DNA of 33,631 nucleotides from Eubacteriales bacterium (GCA_030537135.1 JAUNOP010000033.1:1-33631); one strand, 5' to 3'; counted from the first letter of the stretch, positions 1 to 9,428 are shown. The notes: generated by a model not told the origin, from the letters alone. Numbers and translations are program-made.

Positions 1-1091
1 CGAAAAGCATCGAAGAACTGGAAGCAAAGATAGAAGATACAAAAACAGAAAAAACATTAGATGGAAAGAAAAACAAATCAGCAACAGATGAAGAAAAAAC
101 GAATATTAAAGAAGAACAGCAGTCAAATGAAGAGAATTTGGAGGAAAATGCTGAGAATACTCAAGAAGATGAAGAAAAATATGCTTCAGCGATTGGCTTT
201 TATGTGATAAAAAACGAAAATACTCCATTAATAGGAGGAACAGAAGACACAATAAATGATTTGGAGGAGTCAACAATACCCAAAAATCTAGTAGTAGCTG
301 TATTAAACCAGAAAACTGTAGATGATATAGAATGGAACTATATAGATTATTATGGGTTAAATGGATGGGTTCAAAGTGATGCTCTTTTGAAAGTTGGAGA
401 TTCAGACTTTACAGATTATGTTGCTTCTAAAGTATATGTGAATATAGAACCAGAGAGTAGAACATTTATGTATAAAGATTGTTCGGATACTTCTCCTAGT
501 GTAAGAGAACTGGGATATGGTAATGAAATAATACTGATTTCTTCTAAAGATGGGTGGGGAGAAGTTTCATGTGAAGGAATGAAAGGTTGGGTTCGGCTGA
601 CGCAGATTTCTCCTTATATTTCCGGCTACTATTATGTAAATACACAATCAGCAGGAACATTAAATGTACGTCAAGAGCCGGACTCTAATGCAGAAAAAGT
701 AGGAGAAGTCTCCTATGGAACAAAAGTTTCAATTATAGAATTTAAAAACGGATGGGGAAAAATTGAACAGGAAGGAGCCATAGGCTGGGTGAATTTACGT
801 TATATTACGTTATGTAATAAGGACTACGTTCCACAAGATCCTGAAACTAATGTGCAGGTAGAACCAGAGAATATAGAGAAGCCGGCTGAGGAGTCAGTTC
901 AGGAGTCGGTTCAGGAGCAGGTTTACGAACCGGTTTATGAGCAGAATAATAATTATTATCCGCAATATCAGCCAGAGCAACCAGCAATTCCAGAACAGCC
1001 AGTAGTACCAGAACAGCCAGTAGTACCGGAACAGCCTACAACTCCAAGCGATGTCTTAGAATGGAATGACGATGAACTTACGTGGGAATAA
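1..1091 (+). CDS. SH3-repeat secreted/cell-wall protein, 5' partial
   Basis: The reading frame is open from the first complete codon at position 3, so the gene starts outside the window; the TTG at 138 is only an internal codon. The visible part is a Lys/Glu-rich stretch, then three bacterial SH3-like units, each ending in a Gly-Trp-Val motif (around nt 360, 585 and 785). The third is the most typical, with LNVRQEP near its start and a GWGKIE strand. Such domains usually bind peptidoglycan or other wall polymers. A Pro/Gln/Glu-rich tail follows with four PEQP hexapeptides, and the protein ends in an acidic Trp-containing motif (EWNDDELTWE). The next gene starts about 30 nt downstream on the same strand, so the two are probably co-transcribed. 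The N-terminal signal or catalytic domain, if any, lies outside the window. The SH3 call is firm; the role is inferred. Confidence 0.8.
   Translation, partial: KSIEELEAKIEDTKTEKTLDGKKNKSATDEEKTNIKEEQQSNEENLEENAENTQEDEEKYASAIGFYVIKNENTPLIGGTEDTINDLEESTIPKNLVVAVLNQKTVDDIEWNYIDYYGLNGWVQSDALLKVGDSDFTDYVASKVYVNIEPESRTFMYKDCSDTSPSVRELGYGNEIILISSKDGWGEVSCEGMKGWVRLTQISPYISGYYYVNTQSAGTLNVRQEPDSNAEKVGEVSYGTKVSIIEFKNGWGKIEQEGAIGWVNLRYITLCNKDYVPQDPETNVQVEPENIEKPAEESVQESVQEQVYEPVYEQNNNYYPQYQPEQPAIPEQPVVPEQPVVPEQPTTPSDVLEWNDDELTWE
972..1043 (+). repeat. Four tandem 18-bp repeats encoding PEQPxx
   Basis: Four consecutive in-frame 18-bp units (972-989, 990-1007, 1008-1025, 1026-1043) encode PEQPAI, PEQPVV, PEQPVV and PEQPTT. 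Units two and three are identical at the DNA level. They form a Pro-rich spacer, typical of wall-spanning linkers, and could change length by slippage. Confidence 0.85.
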
Positions 1092-1122
1092 ATATTATGG
1101 GACAAAAATCAGGAGGTTAAAT

Positions 1123-3828
1123 TTGAAAATGAAGAGGAAAATTTCAATTATTATTGCAGTTGTAATGCTTTTTACAGCAACACCATATGAAATTATGGCT
1201 CTTGATGAAGATATGATAATAGCAGGACAAAGTGAAATTGAAAATTTTATTGAAGATGATTTGCCTGTTCAAGAGATACTGCCAGAGGACACAGTAGATG
1301 TATTGTCACAGGCGGAGAAAGAAATGGATGGACAGGTGCAAAGAGAAAGCAATACTGAAGAAGAAACGAGGCTAGAGACCACGAATAGTTTAGAAGAGAC
1401 AGCTCTAGATGAAGTGAATAATTCGGGCGCGACAACGTCGGATGCTCCAAATAAAACAGATGAGACGACGCCGAATGTGATGGATGCTCCAGATGAAACT
1501 GTGTCAGAGACAACGAATACTCCGAAAGAGAAGAAGAACGCAAATCTGAAATTTGAATCAGATCAAATATCTATGACAATAGGAGATACGGGAATTTTTA
1601 ATAAATTGATTACACAGGAAGCAGGTCAACCTTTTACGTATATTTCTGATAACAGTGCAGTAAAGGTTGATGAGAAAACGGGAGCATTATTGGCAGTAGC
1701 TTCTGGCACGGCTATAATTACAGTGAAATCAGCTTCAACAGAGGAATATTTTGAGGGAGAAGCTTCTTACAAAGTAGTAGTAAATAAGAAAACTCCTATC
1801 TTAGAATTTGAACTTCCTACGCTGAAGAAAAAAATAGGAGATAAACCTTTTACAAATACTATCTCAGAGAAGATGGAGACAGATGGCCGGCTCACATATA
1901 AAAGTTCAAATCCAGAGGTAGTATTAGTAGATGAAACTACTGGGCAGGCAACGATTGTAGGCTTGGGGACAGCTGTTATTAGTGCTGAGTCTTCGGAAAC
2001 GGAAAATTACTTTGCTGGAAGGGCAGAATATAAAGTTGAAGTAGAAGAATTTAAGAAAAAAGAGCCGATTCTCGCTTTCAAAAGTCAGAAAGTTAGTAAA
2101 GGGATTAATGAAGGTAAATTTATTAATAAGTTGGAGAAAAGTGAAACGGACGGTGCTCTTACCTATAGCAGCTCAAATGTTAAAGTGGCAATTGTTGATA
2201 AAAACACTGGAGAGGTAACCTTAGTAGCTGAAGGAGTTACTACAATAACGGTGGTTTCTACTGAAACAGCTAATTATTTAAAGGGAACGACCAATTATCA
2301 ATTGAATGTCATCGGTGAAGAAAAAAAAGAAATTACTGTCAAAGAAGTACCTTATAGTGGCCTTTATGATGGAAAATCGCATGTAAGTGACCTCCTTAAA
2401 GTTCAGAATCCAGTACAAAATTTTGAAATTTATTACAGTCTTTCGGAAGCTTTGACAAAAGAAAACTACAAAGAAAAAGGAAGCCTAGTTGTTCCTGAGT
2501 GTAAAAATGTGGGAAAGTACGTTGTATACTATTATATAACTGCAAAGGGTTATTCTGATAAATCAGGACAAGTGAAAGTGGAGATTCTGCCAAAGAGCTT
2601 AGATGAGAAGGACGTTAGTTTAGAGTATACTTCAACATCTTACAATGCTAAACTTCAGACTCCAGCTGTGATAATTAAGGATTTGATTCCAGATGAAGAC
2701 TATAAGGTAACATATAAGAAAAACCGTTATGTTGGAACAGCTCAAGTAATAATTAAGGGAATTGGAAACTGTACTGGGACAGTCAAAAAGTCTTTTACTA
2801 TTGTAAAGGCGAAACAAAAGATTACAGTAAAAACATTGGAAGCAGAATTTGCAAAGAATAAAACATTTAGTTTGGGGGCAAAGTCAACAAAGGGGAAAAT
2901 GACATTTAGCTCCAGTGTTCCCTCAGTTGCTACTGTGAGTTCATCAGGAATTATTACTATGAAATCGCGTGGTAAAACACGAATTACTATTACAGCGGCT
3001 GAAAAGCCTCAGTATGCAGAAACAACAGCATCCTTTGTGGTAACAATAAGATCGGGTCAAGAAATTACAGCTTCGAATATAAGAAAAGAATATGCTGAAG
3101 GTTTAAAATTTGCGTTAAATGCAAAAGCAAAAACTAAGTTATCTTATGAGTCTAGTAACCAAGCGGTTGCGACTGTTGATTCAGCAGGAGTGGTAATGGT
3201 TAAAGCAGTCGGAAAAACAACGATTACAATTTCAGCGGCCCAAACGTCAAAATATCGTGCAGCTACAAAACAAATCGTAATAACGATTATTAATCCCAAG
3301 CAGCAGCAAGTTATTAAAGCATCAAATATAAAGAGAGTATATAAAGCAAATCAAGAGTTTAAACTATCTGCTTCAGCAAAGGGAAAGCTGACATTTGTAA
3401 GCAGTGATAACAAAGTGGTAAGCGTAAACAAAACTACTGGTTCGGCAGTTATTAAAGGAACAGGAAAGGCGATTGTTACAATTAAAGCCGCTGCAACTAC
3501 TCGATATAAGGCTGCTCAAAAGAAGATTTCAGTTGTGATATATCCAGCCAGAAATACTTTCCATACATATTATTCACCGTATTCCAAAATGATTAAACTG
3601 GGATGGAACAAAGATACTCAGGTGACAGGATATGAATTGCAGCTTTCGACAGACAAGAATTTTACACAAAAAAAGGTTGCTAGAGCTTCCATGCAACAAA
3701 CAACTACTACCATCCCTAATATGATATCAGGAAGAACCTATTATGTGAGAATTCGGGGATATAAAATGTCTGGAGAGACTACTGTTTATGGAAGCTGGTC
3801 TGTTGTTCGCAGTATTGTTGTAAGCTAA
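1123..3828 (+). CDS. Secreted Ig-like (BIG2-type) repeat protein with C-terminal FnIII-like domain
   Basis: I place the start at TTG 1123, six bases after AGGAGG (1111-1116). ATG 1129 is possible with a longer spacer; ATG 1066 has no ribosome site and overlaps the previous gene. The start gives a clean signal peptide (KRK, a hydrophobic run, then MALDED). A Glu/Thr-rich low-complexity linker follows. Then come three Ig-like repeats with SSN/TG-type signatures, an MBG-like unit, a unit with the YVGTAQVIIKG motif common in clostridial surface proteins, and three more Ig-like repeats (SSVPSVATV, SSNQAVATV, SSDNKVVSV). A fibronectin III-like domain (ITGYELQLS-like, YYVRIRGY) ends the protein. There is no LPXTG motif, SLH domain or membrane anchor, so it is probably secreted or held non-covalently. 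Likely an adhesive or structural surface protein in operon with the SH3 protein; no enzyme motif is visible. Confidence 0.85.
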   Translation: MKMKRKISIIIAVVMLFTATPYEIMALDEDMIIAGQSEIENFIEDDLPVQEILPEDTVDVLSQAEKEMDGQVQRESNTEEETRLETTNSLEETALDEVNNSGATTSDAPNKTDETTPNVMDAPDETVSETTNTPKEKKNANLKFESDQISMTIGDTGIFNKLITQEAGQPFTYISDNSAVKVDEKTGALLAVASGTAIITVKSASTEEYFEGEASYKVVVNKKTPILEFELPTLKKKIGDKPFTNTISEKMETDGRLTYKSSNPEVVLVDETTGQATIVGLGTAVISAESSETENYFAGRAEYKVEVEEFKKKEPILAFKSQKVSKGINEGKFINKLEKSETDGALTYSSSNVKVAIVDKNTGEVTLVAEGVTTITVVSTETANYLKGTTNYQLNVIGEEKKEITVKEVPYSGLYDGKSHVSDLLKVQNPVQNFEIYYSLSEALTKENYKEKGSLVVPECKNVGKYVVYYYITAKGYSDKSGQVKVEILPKSLDEKDVSLEYTSTSYNAKLQTPAVIIKDLIPDEDYKVTYKKNRYVGTAQVIIKGIGNCTGTVKKSFTIVKAKQKITVKTLEAEFAKNKTFSLGAKSTKGKMTFSSSVPSVATVSSSGIITMKSRGKTRITITAAEKPQYAETTASFVVTIRSGQEITASNIRKEYAEGLKFALNAKAKTKLSYESSNQAVATVDSAGVVMVKAVGKTTITISAAQTSKYRAATKQIVITIINPKQQQVIKASNIKRVYKANQEFKLSASAKGKLTFVSSDNKVVSVNKTTGSAVIKGTGKAIVTIKAAATTRYKAAQKKISVVIYPARNTFHTYYSPYSKMIKLGWNKDTQVTGYELQLSTDKNFTQKKVARASMQQTTTTIPNMISGRTYYVRIRGYKMSGETTVYGSWSVVRSIVVS

Positions 3829-4214
3829 TTCTTGTTTTGAAACAGTATAGTAAGGTATATGTATGAGTGACTATTTTTCTAGGAGCATGGCAATTTCTGC
3901 CATGCTCCTGCTTCACTAAACGGTAGATAAATAATGTGTATCTTTATTGACTTGTAGAAATAATAGAGTATAAGTGCTAGAAATATAAAATACTACTGAT
4001 CGCATAAGCTGTCGTTGTGTTGATTAATTTCCTATCACTCGAAATGCTTCATGAAACAACCCTGGATTGCTCAGTTTCTGTGCTTGCGAACCCATTGTTT
4101 TCATGTTAAACTATAAAGGGCGATAAAGATGAGAGAGGAATGAAAAAGAAAATTTTATCTACCGCAGATAACAAAGAAAAAGAGCTGACAGATAATAATA
4201 AAAGGAGTATGTTT
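3829..4214. other. 386-nt intergenic region
   Basis: Besides the hairpin at 3881-3909, the gap holds a promoter candidate TTGACT (3947-3952), a 16-nt spacer and TATAAG (3969-3974), which would give a leader of over 200 nt for the SEC-C gene. I see no convincing ORF, tRNA or repeat in the rest. Confidence 0.4.
3881..3909. terminator. Perfect 12-bp hairpin after the Ig-repeat gene
   Basis: AGGAGCATGGCA (3881-3892) pairs perfectly with 3898-3909 across a 5-nt loop. It lies 53 nt past the stop codon, where a terminator is expected, but has no T-run on its 3' side (the T-run lies 5' of it). It may act as an RNA 3'-end stabiliser rather than a classical terminator. Confidence 0.5.
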
Positions 4215-5498
4215 ATGAATCAAATACAAGAAGCTATCGAGGAAATCACGTATTTAACTCCAAAGTTTCCAGAAGAGGCATTTGCAGTAATTACTCAAAA
4301 TCCACAGCAGGTAAGAGAATACCTTTATTCAGCAATAGACTATGCAATTCAGAGGCAGGATGAGCTTGAAGAGAACTATATACTTCATCTTTATGCCTTA
4401 TATTTATGCGCACAATTCAAGGACAGGAATTCGTTTGAGAGGATTATAGCGCTGGTATCCCTTCCCTCAGACACGGTTGATGGCCTGATTGGAGACGCTG
4501 TCACAGAGGATCTTCATAATATTCTTTATAATACATATAACGGTAATCTCCCCCTGCTGCAACAATGTATCAGAAATTTTGAAATAGATAATTTTGTGCG
4601 TTCAGCCATGCTCGATGTTATGGGACAACTGTATATGGATGGAGTTCTCTGCAAGGAAGAGCTGCAGAGCTTTCTCAGAGAGCTGGTTTACCTGGAGGCG
4701 CCTGATTGTATATGGTATACGAATCTTTTGGGAGTCATCTGTAAATGTCATTTTATAGAGCTGCTTCCAGAAATACGCTATCTTTTTGAAGAAGATTGTA
4801 TAGAAGAATTTGTTTATGGCGAATATGACGACTGTGTAGACCAGATGTTTGACTATTCAGATGAAGGCTTTTGCGCAAGCTCCATATCAGCGGCAGACAG
4901 GCTGAGGCATTGGGCTATGTTTGCGGACAACTGCGGTGGGGAGGCTTTGGAAGACTTTGAGGACGCCTTTAAGAAGATGAAAACAAATACGCTTTCAGGG
5001 CAGACAAGGAAAAAAATAGGACGAAATGATCCATGTCCATGTGGAAGCGGCAAAAAATATAAAAAATGCTGCCTGAATAAAGATAATCCAAGGCCATCCT
5101 ATGTAGAGAGTCCAGAGGAACAGATGAAGTGGCTCAAAGACTATCCGCAGACAGGAGCAGAAAAAGTAGAGGGAAGAATCTATCTGGATGATTTTTTTGA
5201 CAGTGAGAGCATAGAGATAGACAAGCTTGTTTATCTGGCCTTAAAGCATCGTGCAATTCCTGTGTGGGAGAGAGAATCGGAAAACCTTGTGAAGAAAAGA
5301 AAGCTGGATTATCTTTGGAGAGCCTTCTGTAAGTTTGAAGAAAAAATGTGCAAGGAACAATTAGGGACAAGTGAGGAATATGATAAAAAATACTCTATTC
5401 ATTATATGTGCAGTGAATGGATGGAGATTTTGGCGGAATTACTTCGGAAAGAAAAAGAAAGAGGCAAATATAATAAGGTTTTACAATATTTGGAATAA
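4215..5498 (+). CDS. SEC-C motif protein with DUF1186-like N-terminal region
   Basis: The start is set at ATG 4215 because AAAGGAG (4201-4207) sits seven bases upstream. An in-frame ATG at 4140 directly abuts a purine run with no usable spacing. The protein is 427 residues. The first ~230 residues are helical and leucine-rich (YLTPKFPEEAF, LYALYLCAQF), resembling the DUF1186 family of HEAT-like repeat proteins. A canonical zinc-binding SEC-C motif follows near residue 275 (NDPCPCGSGKKYKKCC), the pattern CxC-x8-CC. In SecA this motif binds zinc and contacts SecB or ribosomes; free-standing SEC-C proteins are common and mostly uncharacterised. An acidic helical tail of about 130 residues completes it. 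It appears to be a single-gene unit. The motif is certain; the function is unknown. Confidence 0.8.
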   Translation: MNQIQEAIEEITYLTPKFPEEAFAVITQNPQQVREYLYSAIDYAIQRQDELEENYILHLYALYLCAQFKDRNSFERIIALVSLPSDTVDGLIGDAVTEDLHNILYNTYNGNLPLLQQCIRNFEIDNFVRSAMLDVMGQLYMDGVLCKEELQSFLRELVYLEAPDCIWYTNLLGVICKCHFIELLPEIRYLFEEDCIEEFVYGEYDDCVDQMFDYSDEGFCASSISAADRLRHWAMFADNCGGEALEDFEDAFKKMKTNTLSGQTRKKIGRNDPCPCGSGKKYKKCCLNKDNPRPSYVESPEEQMKWLKDYPQTGAEKVEGRIYLDDFFDSESIEIDKLVYLALKHRAIPVWERESENLVKKRKLDYLWRAFCKFEEKMCKEQLGTSEEYDKKYSIHYMCSEWMEILAELLRKEKERGKYNKVLQYLE

Positions 5499-5584
5499 CA
5501 GCATGAAATATAGAGTAATCTGCGTAGGGCAGAGAGGAGGAGCTTTGGCTCCGGCACTGAATTATTAAGTAAGGAGATAGAGCT

Positions 5585-6880
5585 GTGAATTATCATCAGG
5601 AATACATATTAAAACGGGAAAGCGCCGCAGATGTGGCGGACAGGATAAAAAGTGGATGGGTCTGTTGTACAGATATTGGAGCATCTGTCCCTGTAGGAAT
5701 TTTGAATTCTCTTGGTGAAAAAATTAAAAAATGCGGAGGACCGTCTATTCAGCTGCATACAATGCTGGAAATGATACCAATGAAAAATTTATTATATTCA
5801 GAGCAGGTGTCAGATATTTCCTGGTTTTTGGGAACACATTCCAGGAAGGCGGCAAACTGTGGAGCTATAGATATTATGCCGTGCTGTTACAGAGACATGC
5901 CGAATCTGCTTCGCGACTATATTGAACTGGACGCTTTTCTGACTACAGTCTCTCCTATGGATGAAAATGGATATTTTACTACTGGAGTGACGGCGTCAAG
6001 CAGCGTAGCCATGATCGAAAAGTCAAAGAAAATATATCTGGAAGTAAATGAAAATATGCCGCGGGTTCCCTCTGCTCCCAAAATACATATTTCACAGGTA
6101 GAAGCCCTATGCGAAAATAATGTTCCTCTGCCTAATTATATACCGGATAAGCCAGATGAAATTAATCTAAAAATAGGCAAGCTGATCGCTGATGAGATTG
6201 AGGACGGTTCAACGATTCAGCTGGGAATCGGAGCAATATCAAGGGCTGTTATTTCCAAGCTCTATAATAAGAAAAATTTAGGCATACATACAGAATTGCT
6301 GACCGACGGTATGGTAGATTTAATTAAGGCGGGCGTTGTGACAAATGAATGCAAGCCCATTCATAAGGGGAAGACAGTTGCCACGGTTGCACTTGGGACA
6401 AAGGAACTGTATAAATACCTGAATGAAAATGATAACATAGAAATGCTTTCGGTAGATTATGTCAATAGTCCTAGTGTAATTGCAAAGCATCCGAATTTTG
6501 TGTCCATCAACAGTGCCGTGGAGGTTGACTTTATGGGGCAGGTATGTGCGGAATCTATTGGAACTCAGAATATATCAGGAACAGGCGGTCAGGCGGACTA
6601 TGTCCGGGGAGCGATAAACTCACAGAACGGAAAGAGCTTTATTGCCTTTCCCTCGACTGCCCAGGATGGAAAGGTAAGCAGAATCCGTTCCATCCTCACG
6701 CCAGGAGCCGTGGTTACAACAAGCAAGAATCTTGTAGATTGTATTGTAACAGAGTATGGAATTGCAAAACTCCGGGGAAAAACACTTGCACAGAGGACAA
6801 AGGCACTGATTGATATTGCCCATCCCAAGTTTCGTCAGGAGCTGCTTGAAGAAGCATATAAGAGAAACATATTGGTTTAA
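5585..6880 (+). CDS. Class I CoA-transferase, acetyl-CoA hydrolase / 4-hydroxybutyrate CoA-transferase family
   Basis: Starts at GTG 5585, eight bases after AAGGAG (5571-5576), giving 431 residues, the normal length for this family. It should move CoA between short-chain acyl groups, for example acetate and butyryl-, propionyl- or 4-hydroxybutyryl-CoA, through a glutamyl-CoA thioester. Glu237 in GIHTELLTDG is the likely catalytic residue by analogy with Glu238 of the clostridial 4-hydroxybutyrate CoA-transferase. The family motifs GQVCAESIG (318-326) and GTGGQADYVRGA (332-343) are present. In gut Clostridia such enzymes finish butyrate or propionate formation, but no bcd, crt or 4-hydroxybutyrate gene lies nearby, so the acyl substrate cannot be assigned. 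It is cytoplasmic. The following small gene begins 65 nt downstream. Confidence 0.88.
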   Translation: MNYHQEYILKRESAADVADRIKSGWVCCTDIGASVPVGILNSLGEKIKKCGGPSIQLHTMLEMIPMKNLLYSEQVSDISWFLGTHSRKAANCGAIDIMPCCYRDMPNLLRDYIELDAFLTTVSPMDENGYFTTGVTASSSVAMIEKSKKIYLEVNENMPRVPSAPKIHISQVEALCENNVPLPNYIPDKPDEINLKIGKLIADEIEDGSTIQLGIGAISRAVISKLYNKKNLGIHTELLTDGMVDLIKAGVVTNECKPIHKGKTVATVALGTKELYKYLNENDNIEMLSVDYVNSPSVIAKHPNFVSINSAVEVDFMGQVCAESIGTQNISGTGGQADYVRGAINSQNGKSFIAFPSTAQDGKVSRIRSILTPGAVVTTSKNLVDCIVTEYGIAKLRGKTLAQRTKALIDIAHPKFRQELLEEAYKRNILV

Positions 6881-6945
6881 CAGAATGCAGGAACAGATTT
6901 GGAGGCTATAGCAAGGTTGGCTGGTTTGACAAGAGGAAGAAGAGT

Positions 6946-7350
6946 ATGATTCAGGAAGAACAGGAGGCTGTACAAAAGCTCAAAAAATACATTCAAGAGG
7001 GATGCAGTGGGGGAGAGCCAGATAAATATGAAATGGAGGAGTGTCTGTGGCAGGTACTTCTTCTGTTTCAGGAGGTTCCTTTTTATACGGCTAAAGGGCT
7101 GGACTTTACTTATCACATTAAAGGAAATGAAATTTTCTTCAGCAGAAAGGATAAGTCCATTACAAGGGCAACGGTAATGCTTGGATTTTATGCTGCCCTT
7201 TCTATGAGGCAGAGGGGAGAGCTTGTGACTGGTCCCAAAAAGCTGGGATGCTTTGGAGCCAGCTATTTGTATCCGGTTTTTATTGCTTTGGGGATTATCG
7301 AAAAAGCAGACAAGAAGAGAGATAATCTAAACATTAAGAAAAACCAATAA
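6946..7350 (+). CDS. Small hypothetical protein
   Basis: The ORF encodes 134 residues with a purine-rich ribosome site (GAGGAAGAAG) just upstream of ATG 6946. I do not recognise the family. The N-terminal third is helical and charged. The middle has a strand-like segment (FTYHIKGNEIFFSRK) followed by a helix beginning TRATVM, and near the C-terminus a Gly/aromatic segment (GCFGASYLYPVF). No signal peptide, transmembrane helix or metal site is visible. It sits 65 nt after the CoA-transferase and may share its transcript. The frame is open upstream to the preceding stop region without an alternative start codon, so ATG 6946 is the only sensible start. Confidence 0.6.
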   Translation: MIQEEQEAVQKLKKYIQEGCSGGEPDKYEMEECLWQVLLLFQEVPFYTAKGLDFTYHIKGNEIFFSRKDKSITRATVMLGFYAALSMRQRGELVTGPKKLGCFGASYLYPVFIALGIIEKADKKRDNLNIKKNQ

Positions 7351-7415
7351 AATAAATATAAATTTCAATTTTTCTGAAACCAAATATGTTAAAATACCTA
7401 CTTATATAATAAGAG

Positions 7416-7447
7416 GCTATAGAAGCTGCATTGCAGCAGCGTATAGC
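7416..7447 (+). other. Two-tier inverted repeat in the leader of the DUF1002 gene
   Basis: GCTATA (7416-7421) pairs with TATAGC (7442-7447), and inside it GCTGC (7425-7429) pairs with GCAGC (7433-7437). No T-run follows. It lies about 85 nt before the start codon and could be part of a structured leader or an operator. Confidence 0.35.
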
Positions 7448-7533
7448 ACAGGAGACATCATAACTTAACATAAGAGATTAAGTCACAGAAACAAATAAAA
7501 TGCAGAAATATAAATGTATAAGGAGGACCCTTT

Positions 7534-9342
7534 ATGAAGAAAAACAAAAAGATGATGGGCGCAGTTCTTACCAGTTTATGTCTGGCAATGGCAAGCCCTA
7601 TGCCGATTCTGGCAGATTCCCAGAAGGTTGTGACACTGGGAGCTGATTTGAGCGATGAGCAGAAGGATAGAATGCTTCGGTATTTTCAGGTGGATCCGAG
7701 TGTTACTCAGATTCTGACGATTACAAATCAGGACGAGAGAGAGCATCTGGGCTCCTTTGTCCCTCTGGAGCAGATTGGAACCAGGACTGTAAGCTGCGCC
7801 TATGTACAGCCGACCATGTCGGGCGGAATCAAGGTTCGCACAGCAAATCTGAACTGGGTGACAAGCAACCGGATTGCAACCACGCTGTCTACTTCTGGAG
7901 TAGTGAATTGTCAGGTAATTGCTGCCGCGCCCTTTGAGGTTTCGGGTACAGGCGCTCTGACAGGAATTATGATGGCCTATGAGTCTGCCAGCGGAGAGAA
8001 GCTGGATGAGACAAAAAAGGAACTGGCAACAGAAGAGATGGTTGTTACCGGCAATCTGGCGTCAGATGTGGGAAATGTGGACGCCACAGCCATTGTGAAT
8101 GAGGCGAAGATGCAGGTGATAGAAGGAAATGTGCAGCAGGCAGAGCAGATTCAGAACATTGTCACTACTATTCTGGAAGAAAATCATTATGAGGTGAGTC
8201 AGGATAAGCTGGATGAAATAGTAAGCCTTTTGCAGCAGATTGCCCAGCAGAACTATGATTATGAGCAGATGAAAGAAACTCTGGAGCGTGTGGAGGAGAA
8301 TGTAACTGCTTCACAGGAACTCCCGGATAACGAGGGATGGGAAGAGGTTCAGGATCCAGCCTCAGAGGAAGATTCCCTTGTAGAAGCTGGAGACTTGTCT
8401 GATGAGGATTCCTCAGAGGAAGAGACAATGGCAGAAGAGGATATCCTCAGCGGCCTTGATGAGAGCATTTTAGGAGAAGATGTGATTGCAAGCTCTACAG
8501 ATGAACCAGAATGGGAAGAGCCTTCCACAGAGGATTGGGATCTTACATGGGAAGAGGAATGGGACGAGACCTGGGAGGAAACAGATCCTAGCGAAGATAC
8601 TGATTTAGAGAATCCTGATGAGGATGTTGCTATGGATGGAAGCCCAGAGGAGGAAATTCTGACAGAGGAGGTTCCGGCAGAGGAAATCAATACAGAAGAC
8701 ATTTCCATGGATGAATTCCCTTCAGAAGATACACCAGAGGAAGATACCTCCCTGGAAGAAATACCTTCAGAGGAGACTCCATTGGATGAGACGCTGACAG
8801 AGGATACGACTCTGACTCCAGATAATCTGGATGAGGGACTCTATTCTTTGTACAGTCAGGCACAGGATTTCTGCAGAGCCTCTTACAAGGGCGATGGAGA
8901 GGCAGCAGGACGATTGGCTGACATGGGACTCGTAGATTCTGTTGAGAGCGTGTCAGTAGGCTCCTGGGATGCAGAGGTTGGAGAGGAGCTGACAAATCAG
9001 GTGCTTCAGGCCTATCTGGAGATTCTCTATGCAGATACAGACGCCTATGAGATGCAGGAGGGCGATATTTATTTTGCTCCTGAGCTGAATATGCTGAATC
9101 AGAAAATGAAGGAGCTGTTTGGAGTAGACACTCTGGAAGCGGATGCACAGGATGTACTCTCACTGGCGGGCGTATCAGAAGAGGAGAGACAGCTTTTCTA
9201 TGAGGATACAATGGCCTTTTTCAGCACCCTGTATGGAGAAAGTGAAGAGACCTATGCAGAAATGGAAGAAATAGATGAGACGCTGGAAAATGCTGACGAG
9301 GCTCTGGAATATGTGGAGGAAGACGTCACAGAAGGCTATTGA
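7534..9342 (+). CDS. Secreted DUF1002 (YpuA-like) protein with acidic insert
   Basis: ATG 7534 lies seven bases after AGGAGG (7521-7526). A Sec signal peptide covers residues 1-27 (lysine-rich start, cleavage after ILA). Residues ~30-255 match the DUF1002/YpuA pattern of exported Firmicutes proteins of unknown function (VTLGADLS, YVQPTMSGGIKV, ANLNWVTSNRI, GTGALTGI). At 602 residues it is about twice the usual family length. The extra part is a 170-residue Glu/Asp/Ser/Thr-rich segment (~258-430) with a Trp cluster at 327-347 (EWEEP, DLTWE, EEWDETWEE), followed by a helical C-terminal region (~431-602), again very acidic. There is no anchor. The acidic region could bind cations or wall polymers, but that is inference. 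A strong long-stem terminator follows, so this is a single-gene unit. Confidence 0.82.
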   Translation: MKKNKKMMGAVLTSLCLAMASPMPILADSQKVVTLGADLSDEQKDRMLRYFQVDPSVTQILTITNQDEREHLGSFVPLEQIGTRTVSCAYVQPTMSGGIKVRTANLNWVTSNRIATTLSTSGVVNCQVIAAAPFEVSGTGALTGIMMAYESASGEKLDETKKELATEEMVVTGNLASDVGNVDATAIVNEAKMQVIEGNVQQAEQIQNIVTTILEENHYEVSQDKLDEIVSLLQQIAQQNYDYEQMKETLERVEENVTASQELPDNEGWEEVQDPASEEDSLVEAGDLSDEDSSEEETMAEEDILSGLDESILGEDVIASSTDEPEWEEPSTEDWDLTWEEEWDETWEETDPSEDTDLENPDEDVAMDGSPEEEILTEEVPAEEINTEDISMDEFPSEDTPEEDTSLEEIPSEETPLDETLTEDTTLTPDNLDEGLYSLYSQAQDFCRASYKGDGEAAGRLADMGLVDSVESVSVGSWDAEVGEELTNQVLQAYLEILYADTDAYEMQEGDIYFAPELNMLNQKMKELFGVDTLEADAQDVLSLAGVSEEERQLFYEDTMAFFSTLYGESEETYAEMEEIDETLENADEALEYVEEDVTEGY

Positions 9343-9428
9343 TGAGGCGCAGACAGGCAAAAGCCAGCGAGGCGGACATCGTGTCCTATGGGTGTTGCGA
9401 ATATCCGCTTGAATACGTATAAGCAAAC

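Noticed and set aside
138-140. TTG as the start of the SH3-repeat gene
   Set aside because: The frame is open upstream to the edge of the window and no ribosome site precedes 138, so it is an internal codon of a truncated gene.
972-1043. CRISPR-like short repeats
   Set aside because: The units are contiguous, in frame and coding, without spacers.
4140-4142. ATG 4140 as start of the SEC-C gene
   Set aside because: The purine run touches the ATG with no spacing, while ATG 4215 has AAAGGAG at seven bases.
5371-5568. Short open frame over the end of the SEC-C gene
   Set aside because: Mostly overlaps the SEC-C gene in another frame, without a ribosome site or a recognisable motif.
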